NCBI GenBank assembly: GCA_001936135.1
Contig: CP012817.1
Location: 3,410,001-3,474,000 of the forward strand
From: Saccharomycopsis fibuligera x Saccharomycopsis cf. fibuligera
Lineage: Eukaryota; Ascomycota; Saccharomycetes; Ascoideales; Saccharomycopsidaceae
Direction of reading: 5' to 3'
DNA length: 64,000 nt
The notes beneath the pieces are model-generated. The model saw only the letters and a list, made by a program, of their open reading frames with translations, had not been told where the DNA came from and did no database searches. A program made the position numbers and the translations under genes. This document shows, one piece after another, positions 20,371-31,656 of this stretch; the first letter of the stretch is position 1, and every line of letters begins with the position of its first letter.

Positions 20371-21240
20371 CTTTTTTTCACTATGAAACAGTGTTATAAT
20401 GTAGTTGCACTGTATAGCAATGAAACAATATAATTTTTTCAGTTCAACCTTTTTTGCTATAAATACAATATACAATATAAGCTATAAATGCAAAATAAAA
20501 AGGTTTAGACTCCATATGGTTATAAACCTGATATAGTTATATTTGAATACAAGCATTTTTGTCTATATAAGTCGTTTATTAGCTGGATTATATCTTCCCC
20601 GTAGATTAAGGAACTATTATTTAAAGAGGACTTAACTTCATAGTCTAATGAACAAGATAAAAAGCATTCTTATCTCTAGATGTTGTCTTAACTTAATTGG
20701 AAAGCCCATTAAGCAAACTGCCATCTTGGCGAGTACTTGAAAACACATGGTTAAGACTGGCATGAGCACATACCTTCATTCTAAAACTTTTCTTGTGTAA
20801 GCTCATCCTAGTACATATGCAAAATTAGAGATCGGAATCTTAATTATATCAATTTTATTGCATCCATTAGAAAGCTCAATATACTTTATTATTATATATG
20901 GCACTCTATATTAATTTGTGTAGATAAGTATAAGAAGCGATACAAGAAGAATAAAAAAGCGAAAAAAAGATGAAACTAAAAACATATTAATGGATAAAGA
21001 TTCTGCAGGTTTTAATAATGTAAGAGACAAAATTTTCAAGAAAAAATACAAAGAAACAAAAAAATAGACATAAAAGAAAAATAGAGTAAAATAAGTTTAA
21101 ATATAAATATGGATATAAATGGTGACCGAAATGAAATAAAAGCTGAGAATTGCAGTATATTCACAAGCCAAGTAAGTGTAGGTAATATTAATAATAGTCA
21201 TAACCGGAGTAACACCCGAAAAACTTAGAATAATGGAAGG
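20371..21240. other. tRNA-to-CDR1 intergenic region
   Basis: About 870 AT-rich bases between the tRNA and the CDR1 stop. An A-rich block at 20930-21110 probably reflects the T-rich 3' end of CDR1 on the minus strand. No gene is seen. Confidence 0.5.
20372..20378 (+). terminator. RNA polymerase III T7 terminator
   Basis: A run of seven T begins two bases after the discriminator base of the tRNA. Confidence 0.9.
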
Positions 21241-24200
21241 TTAACAGCTTCTCTTACCGGCTCCTTTTGGAACTCTGGCCAACCAGTAAAAGAACACAGT
21301 ACCAATCATATTAATGAAGATAAAAGCACTGAAAATCCCGAGATCTCTACCTTTGTTTTTTGGATCAATTGACACAGACTTCAAAAACACGTTAGTGTTA
21401 GCAATGGTACAGAAAGAACATTCGGTAGTCGAATCTTTAGTACCGTCTCTCAAATACCCGCCAGCAACTTGCATATAAGGGGACATATACTCTAAACAAG
21501 TTTTTCCAGAAGGCGGAGCAAATTTCAAATATTCACTAGAAGAACAGGAGACTGATGAATCAGCAAGACCAATACTCAACATTGTGCTAATCAAATAAGT
21601 GAACGGATTGCATCTGTACATGAAAATCCAAAATCCTGGTAAAACTTTTGGACCAGCAAGCACACCACAAAATGTCAAACAGGCGGTAAAGAGCATAGAT
21701 GCCAAATTTGCAGCATTATCAGCTAATTCTTGGAAAGAAACACAAAGTTGAGCCATAGTAGAACAGTAAACATAAAACAAGATAATTGCAACCCACATCA
21801 AAGCACCACGGCCATGAACATTACCGGCCTCAGCAGCATTATTTTGAAGACCCACAGGATAGTACCAGCAAAAGAACGCAATTGTACCAGTAAGAATTTG
21901 CCATGGAATTTCTGAAGTAATTTGAGCAGCAATAAAGGCAAACCAGGAAAAGGTTCTAGATGGACGCTCACGAACCTCATAAAGATCTCTTTGGAAAACA
22001 TAATTTGGCAAATATTGTTGAGTCAATGTATTGAAAACAATACAGAAGAGGAAAACTGAAAACATTTGACTTTGCATTCCCATAAGGGATTTTTTTGCTT
22101 TGAAAAACACAAACCCATTGAAAAGTGAAGTAGAAACTGCCAAGAAGAGTTTAGAGTAAGTATAAGTTGGAGTTCTCCAAGTTTGTTCCAACACTCTCTT
22201 AGTAACCAATATATACTGTTTCCAAAGTGGGGCAGCATAAGTCTTGTAACGTTCTGGATTTTCATCTACTGGCAATTTAGAAAGTTCATCTTCCATTCTA
22301 TCTAGCTCTTGATGCAAATTTTGAAATTCTTGAGAGTTTTTCCAAACATCATGATAGTTTTGGTTAGCATGAGAACCTGGAGCAGCACCAATAACTTCAA
22401 GCATCCACTCAGCAGGATTAGCTTCAGAAGGACATTTAGGAGCGCCATGTTTTTCAAAATAATCAATCATGGTTTGACAATTTTCACCTAATTCACCAAA
22501 ATAAACAGTTTCACCACCTTTTTGCAAAAATAATAATCTGTCAAATTGTTGAATCAAAATAGCTGAAGGTTGATGAATAGTGCATAAAATGGCTTGACCG
22601 TGATCAGCTAATTTTCTAATCAATTGACAAATAGACCAAGCAGTTTGGGAATCTAAACCAGAAGTTGGTTCATCAAGGAAAATTAATAATTCTGGTTTAG
22701 CCGCCAACTCAACCCCAATAGTCAATCTCTTTCTTTGTTCAACATTTAAACCTTCACCTTCAACGCCGACAACAGCATCAGCATACTTGTCCATTTCCAA
22801 CAAGCTGATAACATAATCAGCATACTTGATTTTTTCCTCTCTTGGAACAGAAGCAGGTTGACGTAATTCAGCAGAAAAAATCAAAGCCTCACGAACTGTG
22901 GAAGTTTGTAAATGCAAATCTTGTTGTTGAACATAACCAATAGATCTTTGGAAGGAGTTATCCAATTGACGACCATTAACCATACGGGTACCACTGGTAA
23001 TGACACCGGTGGTCAAACGGGCGGATAAAGCATTCAACAAGGTAGTTTTACCAGCACCAGAAGCACCCATTAATGCGGTAACGGTTCCTGGTTTAACGTA
23101 TCCGGAAACATTACTCAAAATCACTCTATTCTCAGACTTAATTTTGACTTCGTAAGTCAAATCTCTCCAATGGAAAATGTTTTTCTGTTTTGGCAAAATA
23201 TCATCATTAAATTTATCAGAAGAACTTCCAGAAGTAACCTTTTCACTTGCTAATTCAGGAGCAACTTTTTCATCGACAATTCCAGCTTCAACATCAGAAC
23301 CATCAATTGGCCTTTTTTGTTTTTGCAACTTCTTCAAATTTTTCTTTTGGAAAAGCAAAATTTCACCCTTTTGCATAGCACCTCTGTTGTATTCACAGAA
23401 AACAATATAAACAAAGAGGAAGAATACTGCAAACCCAATAGTGATACCGAAGTTTCTCCAAGCATGAGACCACTTATATCTGTATGAGACATAAATGTAC
23501 TCATCACCATCAACATAAGTTCTTCCAGGAACTGAAGACACTGGCGAACAAATTATACTATTTCCCGAAGTTGGGTACCCTGAACCACTAGGGATATATT
23601 GAGCGCAATCAAATTTTCTACCATGGAACTCATTAGCAATAAGAGCTTCGAACGCATAAGCAATAGGATCCAAATAGTTGATCCAACGACACCAGCCATG
23701 CATATTTGGAGTAGGAATAACAAACCCAGTGAAAATGGTTAATGCCAACAAAAGCACCGATGCTGGAGTCATTGCTTGTGGTAAAGATGTAGTAGCAGCA
23801 CCAATGGTTCTAAACAAATGAGACATGGCTAAAGTGGAAGCAAAATTAGTAATCAAATAAAAAAAGAAGTTTCCTGGATGACGATTCAAATTAACCATGA
23901 AATAGTAAGTCAAGTTGAAAGACAAAGCAACAATCACCTTGGTTGGCAATTCAGTAGCAACGGAAGCAAAAGCGTCCGCAGATGGATGGTATAATGCATA
24001 AGTTTTATGTTTTTCCACAACGGAACGAGCTTCATAAAGAGAAAAGATTTCCAACAATGTACCAAAGGCATTAAAAAGAATAGCGAAGAATAAGGCAGCG
24101 GTTCTGTAGTAAAAGGACCCGGTATCATCACGAAGATTGTAAAAAACCGACGAAATAACCAATGCGATAATGGTTTGAGCAATAATGGTGAACAAGGTGA

Positions 24201-25728
24201 TTGATGGATCACCTTTAATTCTTAGCCAATTTCTATGGGCAATATACTTGATTTGCATCAAATAGCTAACAGTGAATGGAGACTTAGGACGTTGACGGTT
24301 AGACTGTCTCGCAACATGAGAATCTTTAAAACGTTGAATGTTTTCCTCAGTGGCTTGTGTGCGTCTGTAGTCTTCAATTTGAAGCAAAAGAGCTTCATGT
24401 TCAGGAGAGTTCATCCAGTAATCGTAAAACTCTTTTGGGGTTCTTGGCACCTTGTTTTCAAATCCTGGTCTAGCTTTACGTTCAGAAGGAGAAGTCACCG
24501 AGGTTAGGAAATCAGCAGTAGTTTGTCTTTGAGGACATTCGTAGCCCATCTTGATGAAATAGTCTTTAGCCTTTCTAGCGTCGCCAAAGAAGATTTGGTA
24601 ACCCTCGTACAACAATTGCACTTTATCAAATAAGTCATAAGCAATTTGAGAACATTGATAAATAGCAATTAATGGGGTGGTGTTGGTAACAACCGCAGAA
24701 GTTTTCAAAGCCTTGATGAATTCTAACGCCGTAGCGGAATCCAAACCTCTAGTGGAGTTATCCCAACATTGGACTTTAGCACCAGCCAAGGCAACCTCAC
24801 AGATAGAAACTCTTTTTCTTTCACCACCGGAAACACCGCGAATGAAATCATTACCAACTTTAGTGTTTTTAGTGTGGCTTAAGCCGTAAGTTGCCATAAT
24901 AACATTAGTCATGTGCTCAACGTATTCTTCTCTACTGACGCCTTGAGGTCTGTTTTGTGGAGTTCTCATTCTAGCAGCGAACTTCAAAGTATCGCCAACA
25001 GTTAAGTGAGCAAAATGCTTTTCCGTCTCAGCACAGTAAACCACGTCACCCCTATAGTGGTTATGGACTTCCTGGATGGAAAGACCATCATAGGAGAGCT
25101 CAGAATCCTGAGAAAGATGAAATCCGTGAGTCTGTGTGGATATAGATTTCAAAAAAGTAGTACAGCCAGAACCCGGTTTACCAAGAACAACGCAGAGTTC
25201 ACCAGGCTTCAAGTACCCATCCATTGGTTTAAGGATATCGAATCTTGGAGCTTCTTTTCTCAAAAGGAACTTGTTGACGGCCAAGTTGACCAACTTAGGG
25301 ATACCGTTGAGAAAATCGGATTGATAGTCAGCGTCAGCAGCCTGTCCATAAGCATTCAAGTTTCTGAAAATAACCCCCAAAGAACTAGGTTTGTAGTAAT
25401 CAGGGTCGGAATCGAACATTTTTTTCAAATTCATGACCCAGAGCTTGGAATCAAACTGGTCATTGCCAGGGTCCAAGCGAGGGTCGAGTTCGTTGGCCGC
25501 GGCATATGGAGCCACACCTGGAACGTTGGAAAAAGTGTATAGCGAGGCATTTGAGCCGGTGGAGTGGATAGAAGAAGAGCGAGAAAGGGTACGGGCCAAG
25601 TCTTTGATCCTGTCGGCGATATCATTGTTGAAGCCGTCATATGGGGCTGCTTCGTGTTCGTCTTCAGAGTAGCTGCTGGCCCTGTCACTCATCTTGTTTG
25701 TGAGATCAGAAGGGTCGTTGGAGCTCAT
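21241..25728 (-). CDS. CDR1: CDR1-type pleiotropic drug resistance ABC transporter
   Basis: A 1495-residue full ABC pump with (NBD-TMD)x2 order, which exports azoles, steroids and phospholipids through the plasma membrane. NBD1 has the family's degenerate Walker A GKPGSGCT (183-190, Cys189 in place of Lys), signature VSGGERKR (299-306) and Walker B CWDN (Trp322, Asp323). C. albicans Cdr1 carries the same substitutions four residues later. NBD2 has a canonical Walker A GASGAGKTT (near 889), a degenerate signature LNVEQRKR and Walker B LLIFLDEPTSGLD (near 1015). The CRW-YLDP and GWCRWINYLDPIAYAFEAL PDR motifs follow TMD1. Length matches the family (1501 in C. albicans). CDR1 against its paralogue CDR2 cannot be fully separated by eye. 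The 2.3 kb upstream gap fits heavy transcriptional control. Confidence 0.95.
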   Translation of the reverse strand: MSSNDPSDLTNKMSDRASSYSEDEHEAAPYDGFNNDIADRIKDLARTLSRSSSIHSTGSNASLYTFSNVPGVAPYAAANELDPRLDPGNDQFDSKLWVMNLKKMFDSDPDYYKPSSLGVIFRNLNAYGQAADADYQSDFLNGIPKLVNLAVNKFLLRKEAPRFDILKPMDGYLKPGELCVVLGKPGSGCTTFLKSISTQTHGFHLSQDSELSYDGLSIQEVHNHYRGDVVYCAETEKHFAHLTVGDTLKFAARMRTPQNRPQGVSREEYVEHMTNVIMATYGLSHTKNTKVGNDFIRGVSGGERKRVSICEVALAGAKVQCWDNSTRGLDSATALEFIKALKTSAVVTNTTPLIAIYQCSQIAYDLFDKVQLLYEGYQIFFGDARKAKDYFIKMGYECPQRQTTADFLTSVTSPSERKARPGFENKVPRTPKEFYDYWMNSPEHEALLLQIEDYRRTQATEENIQRFKDSHVARQSNRQRPKSPFTVSYLMQIKYIAHRNWLRIKGDPSITLFTIIAQTIIALVISSVFYNLRDDTGSFYYRTAALFFAILFNAFGTLLEIFSLYEARSVVEKHKTYALYHPSADAFASVATELPTKVIVALSFNLTYYFMVNLNRHPGNFFFYLITNFASTLAMSHLFRTIGAATTSLPQAMTPASVLLLALTIFTGFVIPTPNMHGWCRWINYLDPIAYAFEALIANEFHGRKFDCAQYIPSGSGYPTSGNSIICSPVSSVPGRTYVDGDEYIYVSYRYKWSHAWRNFGITIGFAVFFLFVYIVFCEYNRGAMQKGEILLFQKKNLKKLQKQKRPIDGSDVEAGIVDEKVAPELASEKVTSGSSSDKFNDDILPKQKNIFHWRDLTYEVKIKSENRVILSNVSGYVKPGTVTALMGASGAGKTTLLNALSARLTTGVITSGTRMVNGRQLDNSFQRSIGYVQQQDLHLQTSTVREALIFSAELRQPASVPREEKIKYADYVISLLEMDKYADAVVGVEGEGLNVEQRKRLTIGVELAAKPELLIFLDEPTSGLDSQTAWSICQLIRKLADHGQAILCTIHQPSAILIQQFDRLLFLQKGGETVYFGELGENCQTMIDYFEKHGAPKCPSEANPAEWMLEVIGAAPGSHANQNYHDVWKNSQEFQNLHQELDRMEDELSKLPVDENPERYKTYAAPLWKQYILVTKRVLEQTWRTPTYTYSKLFLAVSTSLFNGFVFFKAKKSLMGMQSQMFSVFLFCIVFNTLTQQYLPNYVFQRDLYEVRERPSRTFSWFAFIAAQITSEIPWQILTGTIAFFCWYYPVGLQNNAAEAGNVHGRGALMWVAIILFYVYCSTMAQLCVSFQELADNAANLASMLFTACLTFCGVLAGPKVLPGFWIFMYRCNPFTYLISTMLSIGLADSSVSCSSSEYLKFAPPSGKTCLEYMSPYMQVAGGYLRDGTKDSTTECSFCTIANTNVFLKSVSIDPKNKGRDLGIFSAFIFINMIGTVFFYWLARVPKGAGKRSC

Positions 25729-28063
25729 GTTGGGAGCGGCCTGAGCTTTAGCGGCAGAGTGTTCAGTAATAGTGTCTGGGGAAATGGAATGTTGTGGAAT
25801 GTTGTCTTCTTGTCAGGGATTTGAATTGATATTTACTTGTTTTCTTGTTTTTCTTTGCTTATGGCAGCGCTTAGAGAGAACTGGTTTTTGCAAGAGACTG
25901 AAAGCGAAGCGACAAATGTTTGGTGGAGAATATAGGCTAGCTAGTGACAATTGTGCAAAAAAAAAAAAAAAATAACAAAAAAAACGGCTTTGTTTGACAA
26001 GTAAGAAGTCGACTGGAAAGTATTTATATGAAGTGCAAAAGTCGTGTTGCTGGTGATAGCAGCCGTATTGTATATAGTCACCGGCTACTGGAAGCAAAAA
26101 ACTATCCGAAAATGAACGGCGAAAACGGTCAGCTGCTCAACGAAAACTAATACACTGCCGCAGGAGGATGCATGGAGGCGCAAGAATGCTGCATCAGGAT
26201 ACGTCTTTATACTTTGTCATGCGCCCTACAGCCGACTATCTCCTTTAATGCCGAAAGGTTTCCGAAAGGTTTCCCCGAGAATAATGCTGCAGGTTGCCCG
26301 AGTTTGTTCAAAAACGGTTTAGCCTCAGCGGAGTTACGAAGGTTATTTCCAAACAAGAGAATCACGAGCACGACGTTTACCGCGGGGTGCAGCAAGCCTC
26401 GGAACGGCTGAGCAAAAAGTACCGCAGCCGAGGGGCTCTACAGATAACACTTGGGCATCAAGCAGACAGTACAATACCAGTCAAACACCAAGTGGAAGCA
26501 AGCATAGAGCAGCGCGCAATTCGTTGGACCAACGCCCTGGCAAATTTCAAGCGCTAGGTTGCAACGGCCCAACCCAAGGGCCGAGGGCGATCATGTAGTT
26601 GGCCATACTTCCAAGACATGAAAGCTCTGAGTACCTCTTGAGCGGGCCCCTGCGGCTTTTACCAGATGGCTGAAAATTCACCTGACCGACTTTCCAGATA
26701 ACGACTTGATGACCGCAACCTTGACAGACATAACCAGCCAAATACTTATCGTGGTACTAACAGGGTATCGTAGTGCTGTGGAAGCCGGCAACAAATGTCT
26801 CGACGGGCTTCTATAAAGCGCAGCGTTGTCAAAGCATCACCCTAAATCAGCATTTGTTTCCTCAGCGGTATCAACGCTTCTATCAAATAAATACTCTCCC
26901 ACTACCTGTCGCTAATCATGCGGTTCCATCATGCTGTTCCATCTCCGGTATCTCCGGTGAACCTCAAGCACACTGTATATTGCAAGATGGCACGAACTCC
27001 GTTCTGGCTCGACGTCGCAACAGCCGGCGGCCAGCTACAATACACATAGTTACTGCTTGTTGGCGTTATTCCGAGCTCACGGAATTCTTGTCCTTTCAAC
27101 ATTGCGGTGCCCATCTCTCCAACTTTCGCTGGCTTTCCATCGTGTAAACTAAAAATAGGTCCGAGTATACCGTAGCATAGTTACACATACGTAACCAGGC
27201 GTCAAAAAAAAAAAAAAAAAAAAAAAAAAGGACAAGAGTGACTTAAAACGCTGCTCCAAGTGTCGGGCTAGCCGAGCATTTCGGAATTGGAAAAATTCCA
27301 ACATAACATCCCGAGATAGCAGGCATTCTGTTCCAATGTAGTTTTCCAGGGGATAAGTATTCACTACAAAAAGATAAGTTTCTTGAAACTTTTGGATATC
27401 ATTGCTCACGGAAAACGAAGTTGGCCCCGCAACACAAGCTACTTTCTCAGCTGACTACAAACCGTAAAGGGAAGATAAAAAAAACTGACTTGATTTCAAG
27501 AACCAGCCAAACCGCTGCATTTTTCAGTTCAGTGGAATACTCTATATGTTGTAGCAAGTAAATGCGGCCTTGCAAAAATCGCGCGCCATCGACTTCAATA
27601 AGGTTGAAATTTTCCGTCTACCGATGCACCGCCATTTTTTTTCTTTTTTTTTTAGCTTTTCAGCAACCAGCGAAAATACTGAAAAGTGCGCTGAATTTAC
27701 AATTTTTTTGAAGAAGTGTAAATGTACACATAAACTAATACGGTCAAAAAAGCAACAGGTAGACATAATAGTGACAAAAGTGAGCAAAAAGTAACAGGGA
27801 TAGTCAGTCATGATAATATAGTAATATGATAATGCGAAGGATGAAAAATCATTGTTGTGTGTTTAAGCCATTATAGGCAGGCAAACACGGTTGGAAAAAA
27901 AATAGTAAACGAGGAAATCAAAGATGAAGAAAGAAAGAGTATCGAGAACAAAGAGAAAAAAGTTTAAAGATGTAAAAACGCTATACTAATACACTGAAAG
28001 AATCAAACAAAAGGTAAAAAAACAGCAAAACGGAAAAATAGGTGTAGAGATACTTCAAAATGC
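25729..28063. promoter_or_regulatory. Long CDR1 upstream region with GC-rich distal part
   Basis: 2.3 kb without a gene lie between the SUN-family gene and CDR1. The first 350 bases upstream of CDR1 are ordinary. From about 26100 to 27170 the base composition is clearly richer in G+C than any neighbouring intergenic DNA and carries many CGG/CCG triplets, including the direct repeat TTTCCGAAAGG twice near 26260. An A26 run at 27204-27229 closes it. Open frames inside (up to 124 codons) lack ATG starts or family motifs. Zinc-cluster activators bind CGG triplets, so a regulatory role is plausible but inferred. Confidence 0.55.
26096..26120 (-). promoter_or_regulatory. Half-site resembling the Candida drug-response element
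   Basis: On the minus strand, about 370-390 bases upstream of the CDR1 ATG, lies CGGATAGTTTTTT. The C. albicans drug-response element bound by Tac1 ends CGGATATTTTTTT, which differs at one position. The second CGG expected just upstream is not present at the right spacing. This is a candidate only. Confidence 0.35.
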
Positions 28064-29275
28064 TCAAGTGTAGAGACGGAATTGTGCTTTGCCCTTGGTA
28101 ACCCCAACGGTGCACCCATCGCTGCCGTCCCCATTATACTTGCCATTTTCATAAACACAGGATCCACTGACCGTTGCATCTCCATCGTAGGCAACTATCT
28201 CCACGTTAAAATTCAAGCTTTCCTTGTTATTTGGATTTGGAATCAATGACAAATATGCAATGCCATCGGTATAACCGGCCCCAAAATTCAACGGCGCCCA
28301 GTTCCCATAATCATCACCACTGCCGGCCCAAGAGCAGCCTTTTTTCCAATCCACCCCAGCATTATTCACGTAGTATTGTGCAGAAGTCTTTTGGCCCTTC
28401 CACTTATAGTAGGTGTCTTCATCAGGCACTGCTAATGGAACCTTCTTGCCCAGCTCAGCAATGGTAGGAATGACCATGTTTTCAGTTCCTGGGTAATCAG
28501 TACGGCAAATAGCCACTTGCTTGCCAACTTGGTTGTTAATGTATGCTTTGTCTTTTCCCCATTCACATAAGTAATCTGAATCGGTATTGCTTCTGTACAA
28601 TTTGCCATTTTTACATTTGAGTCCGCCAATGGAGACCCCGCTGGATGGCTGATCAGATGGCCATTGAGTCTTGGACATCCCTGGCTGGCATGCATAGGAG
28701 CAGTAGGCTCCGTCACGGCATTTCCCGCCAGTTTCGATATCATCATTTGAGTGAATGTATTCAACACCGGACCAACCGCCGAAGCCCAAATGGTCAAGAG
28801 CAACAACCCCTTGTCCTGAAGGGAAGTCATCACAGCTGATGGTGCCGTCTTCGAATTTTTCAGTAGGATCGCTAAAGTTGTCTAAATCGCCAGTTGGATA
28901 GCTACCACCACTGCCTGTAGAAGAACTGGAACCTGTACTCGAGCTGGCTGCTGACGAGGACGAAAGCACAGCTGATGATGTTGAAGAAGAAGAAGAAGAA
29001 GAAGAAGATGTTAAAGTTTTTTGAGTGCTACTACCGCTGGTGGATATTGTGTCCGATGGCTCACTGGTGGAAATCGTACTAGTAGCCACACTATTAACAA
29101 CAGCAGTTTTAGAACTGCCTTCAACAAAAACCGTCACTGTTTCGAATTGAGTTTCAACGGCTCTCTTGTGACGATGTAAGCGCACCGTGGTTGAGCAGTC
29201 GTCTTTGGCCATAGCACCGAGAGGCATTGTGGCCACTGCGGTGAAGGCAACGGAGATGAAGTTGTTGAACTTCAT
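28064..29275 (-). CDS. SUN-family secreted cell-wall protein (SUN41/SIM1-like)
   Basis: A 403-residue secreted protein of the SUN family (Sim1, Uth1, Nca3, Sun4), beta-glucan-binding wall proteins needed for cell separation and biofilm formation. An N-terminal signal peptide (cut likely after AMA, residue 23) is followed by a Kex2-type dibasic site (HRHKR, about 34-38). A Ser/Thr-rich linker (about 60-125) holds a run of TCT-type Ser codons. The C-terminal Cys-rich SUN domain (about 140-403) includes [38 protein letters not shown] and the closing [21 protein letters not shown]. No GPI signal. In Candida the two closest genes are SUN41 and SIM1; I cannot decide between them. The gene faces away from a 2.4 kb upstream gap. 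Confidence 0.92.
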   Translation of the reverse strand: MKFNNFISVAFTAVATMPLGAMAKDDCSTTVRLHRHKRAVETQFETVTVFVEGSSKTAVVNSVATSTISTSEPSDTISTSGSSTQKTLTSSSSSSSSSTSSAVLSSSSAASSSTGSSSSTGSGGSYPTGDLDNFSDPTEKFEDGTISCDDFPSGQGVVALDHLGFGGWSGVEYIHSNDDIETGGKCRDGAYCSYACQPGMSKTQWPSDQPSSGVSIGGLKCKNGKLYRSNTDSDYLCEWGKDKAYINNQVGKQVAICRTDYPGTENMVIPTIAELGKKVPLAVPDEDTYYKWKGQKTSAQYYVNNAGVDWKKGCSWAGSGDDYGNWAPLNFGAGYTDGIAYLSLIPNPNNKESLNFNVEIVAYDGDATVSGSCVYENGKYNGDGSDGCTVGVTKGKAQFRLYT

Positions 29276-30650
29276 TTATATTAGAGATGAAGTAGTGTCT
29301 TATAAAAATTGATGTTTGGTTCGAACTTTGAAAGCTTGGTTAGCTTGGTGAGAGCCGGTTAGTATGATTTTCAAAAGTTAGCAATTTATTATGATGCCAA
29401 AATGTCTTGACTGCCTCAAAGGAAAATGAAAGTGAGAAAGTAGAAGATTAAACAAGAGACGAAAATGTCTTAGAAGAACGTCACTAGTGAGACACACGAT
29501 GAGCAAAAACCAAAAAGAAAAACCAAAACACCGGGGAAGTGCAAACACTAAGTACTATATGCTTCTCCCCCGTCTGAAGAGGGCGGGTTGTCGGTATTCT
29601 TGACTTATGGCATAGTGAATGATGAACGCACTGATGAATTAGCTCATGTTGGGATATCGAGTGGCTGCACAAGAGCACGGATGCGGCAACATGCAGCTAC
29701 ACGGCCGTCAACTGCCAGCGAAGAAAAATAAAAAGAATAAAAACTGGGTTAAACGGGGCAAAAACATAAAGAGTGAAAAATATATACATAAAGAAAATAT
29801 TTAAACAAGATCAGTGTACAGTAGCATCGACGCATCGATGGCATTAAGTTAAATGCACAATTTGCCGCAACATCCTTTTCTTTTTTCTTAGGACACTGTG
29901 ATACTTACTCGCTTGCGATGTGATGCAATGGGACAGCGGCTGAGGGATGGCTGGACTAATGAGATCGCAATTGACTTGTTTAATTAGAAAATATGGATTT
30001 ACTTGTGATTTTGTGATATTTTCTTGATTTTGCACACTAGCTAGCTAGCAGCTATGATTTTTTGGAGGAATCCAAATGGATGAATGAAAAAACTAAGTAA
30101 GTCGCCGAGATGATGTCCACTAAAAAATCGATAGAAAATAAATAGTAATAATATCAATAATTATTATTAACAACGCAGCATTACAAGCTTATAAAGTTGG
30201 AATAGTGGACATCTGATTAATATATACGCATTAGTCAGAACATCCAGACAGTCAAAGTTCCTTCCAAATAATGTATTCCCCTATCCATCTGCCGCAAGGC
30301 TTGGTAATAGTTATCTCCAGCACGTCTGTAAATATTTAGGCAAAAGCCGCCAATATGTACCTGTCTGTTTGACCATCAACCTACAGCAAGATGTTTTATT
30401 ATGTAACCACAAGGAATATGACCAAGTATAAGATACCGAAAGCTGCGATATCTGCTGCTTTGTTCTGCCAATGATACTTAAGAGATGCATAATTACCCGC
30501 ATCGTTAATGAAATTGTTGCAGCTTTGCTGCTTTTCCTTCGTGACAGTAGTGTAGTAAAACGTGGCGACTTAGTAAATGAGGTCATGATAGAGTTACTGA
30601 AAGTGGCCTTGATATGTCTTTGGTTAGCTGAGCATTGCGTGGCTTTTTCT

Positions 30651-30872
30651 TCAAAAGGTCAGAGAAGCATTGACCGGGTCAGAGAAGCATTGACCGACAG
30701 CAGTATTTGTGCCTGTGGCAGTGGCTGAAGGCAAAAACAGGGCGACGTCACTATCCATGTTGAATTGTTGGTCGGGCTTGTATCCCTTTGTTGTGGCTGG
30801 TAAATTTGTTCCAACTGCAGCCGAATAAATGGCCGATTGACCGGCTGTCTCAATTGTTGTGCAACATAACAT
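30651..30872 (-). pseudogene. Small relic-like ORF, function unknown
   Basis: A 73-codon ATG frame with natural-looking composition (AGQSAIYSAAVGTNLPATT, then GYKPDQQFNMDSDVALFL). It ends soon after an exact tandem duplication of 20 bases (30657-30676 and 30677-30696) that shifts the reading frame. Adjacent frames continue without family motifs. It may be a decayed fragment of a host gene or pure chance; I recognise no family. Confidence 0.25.
30657..30696. repeat. Exact 20-base tandem duplication
   Basis: GGTCAGAGAAGCATTGACCG occurs twice with no gap. The perfect identity points to a recent slippage or repair event. Confidence 0.9.
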
Positions 30873-31506
30873 GTATGCTTGAAATTAGAATTTAGCAACT
30901 TATACAAGAACCTCAGTATCACGTTCACATCTGTTTTGTCTGAAATTGAAATTGAAATTCTTGTACAAAACACACTACACAATGATCTAAGATCACCACT
31001 GAGCATCATCCATCGATTGTATGTTTGCGTGCAGGCTGCTTCTTGGTGGCCTTTTGATTCGCATGACGCACATTGTAAATTCATACTAGACATTCTACGG
31101 GTCTACACCAGGTGTAGTTCTATATCCTCGACAAACATACTTAGCCCAATGTGCTTTTTCTTTCACATCTGCGGGGAAGTGCAAATATTTTGACGGTCAA
31201 CGATTCAGATATTCGGGAACACCATTTGAGGACTGCAAAGGCAGTAAAATAAAGGCAAAGCGAGAAGAAGAAATAGCTGGCCGGAACAGTTCTGCTTGCA
31301 TTTTTAGATGGCATGTGCAAACTGCTCAACATTACGTTCCTTTGACATAAGACTTGTTATTTATAATGAATCATGTTAATGTAGCTCGAAAAAAATTGTC
31401 TGTATGATTAAAATCTTGTGAACATGCTGTTAGCTTCCACATCTCACTTTACAAATTACTACTGGTGAGAACAACCTGCAGGCCAGCCATTTGGGGCTTT
31501 TTAAGA

Positions 31507-31544
31507 ATAATAATAATAACAATAATAATAATAATAATAATAAT
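31507..31544. repeat. AAT microsatellite
   Basis: About twelve near-perfect AAT units with two AAC interruptions, in intergenic DNA 100 bases past the stop of the trimethyllysine dioxygenase gene. Confidence 0.85.
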
Positions 31545-31656
31545 GTAAAGAGCCATATTCAAGTGCTTACCAAGAGCTTGAAATTTGGGAAATTAAAAAA
31601 ATAAGTTAGATGAAAATTCACTTAAATTTATAACAAGAAGGGGTCAGCAAAATATA

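Larger units (their letters stand above)
29276..31656. other. Gene-poor region upstream of the SUN gene
   Basis: 2.4 kb with no confident gene. It should contain the promoter of the SUN-family gene. It also holds a small relic-like minus-strand frame (30651-30872), a 20-base exact tandem duplication (30657-30696) and an AAT/AAC-type microsatellite at about 31507-31544. The remainder shows nothing I can name. Confidence 0.5.

Noticed and set aside
26773-27147. 124-codon plus-strand frame in the GC-rich island
   Set aside because: It opens with GTG rather than ATG, has no family motif and Cys/Ser/Arg-rich composition; GC-rich DNA has fewer chance stops.
30659-31093. 144-codon minus-strand frame
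   Set aside because: It overlaps the more protein-like relic frame, has no recognisable domain and reads like chance sequence.
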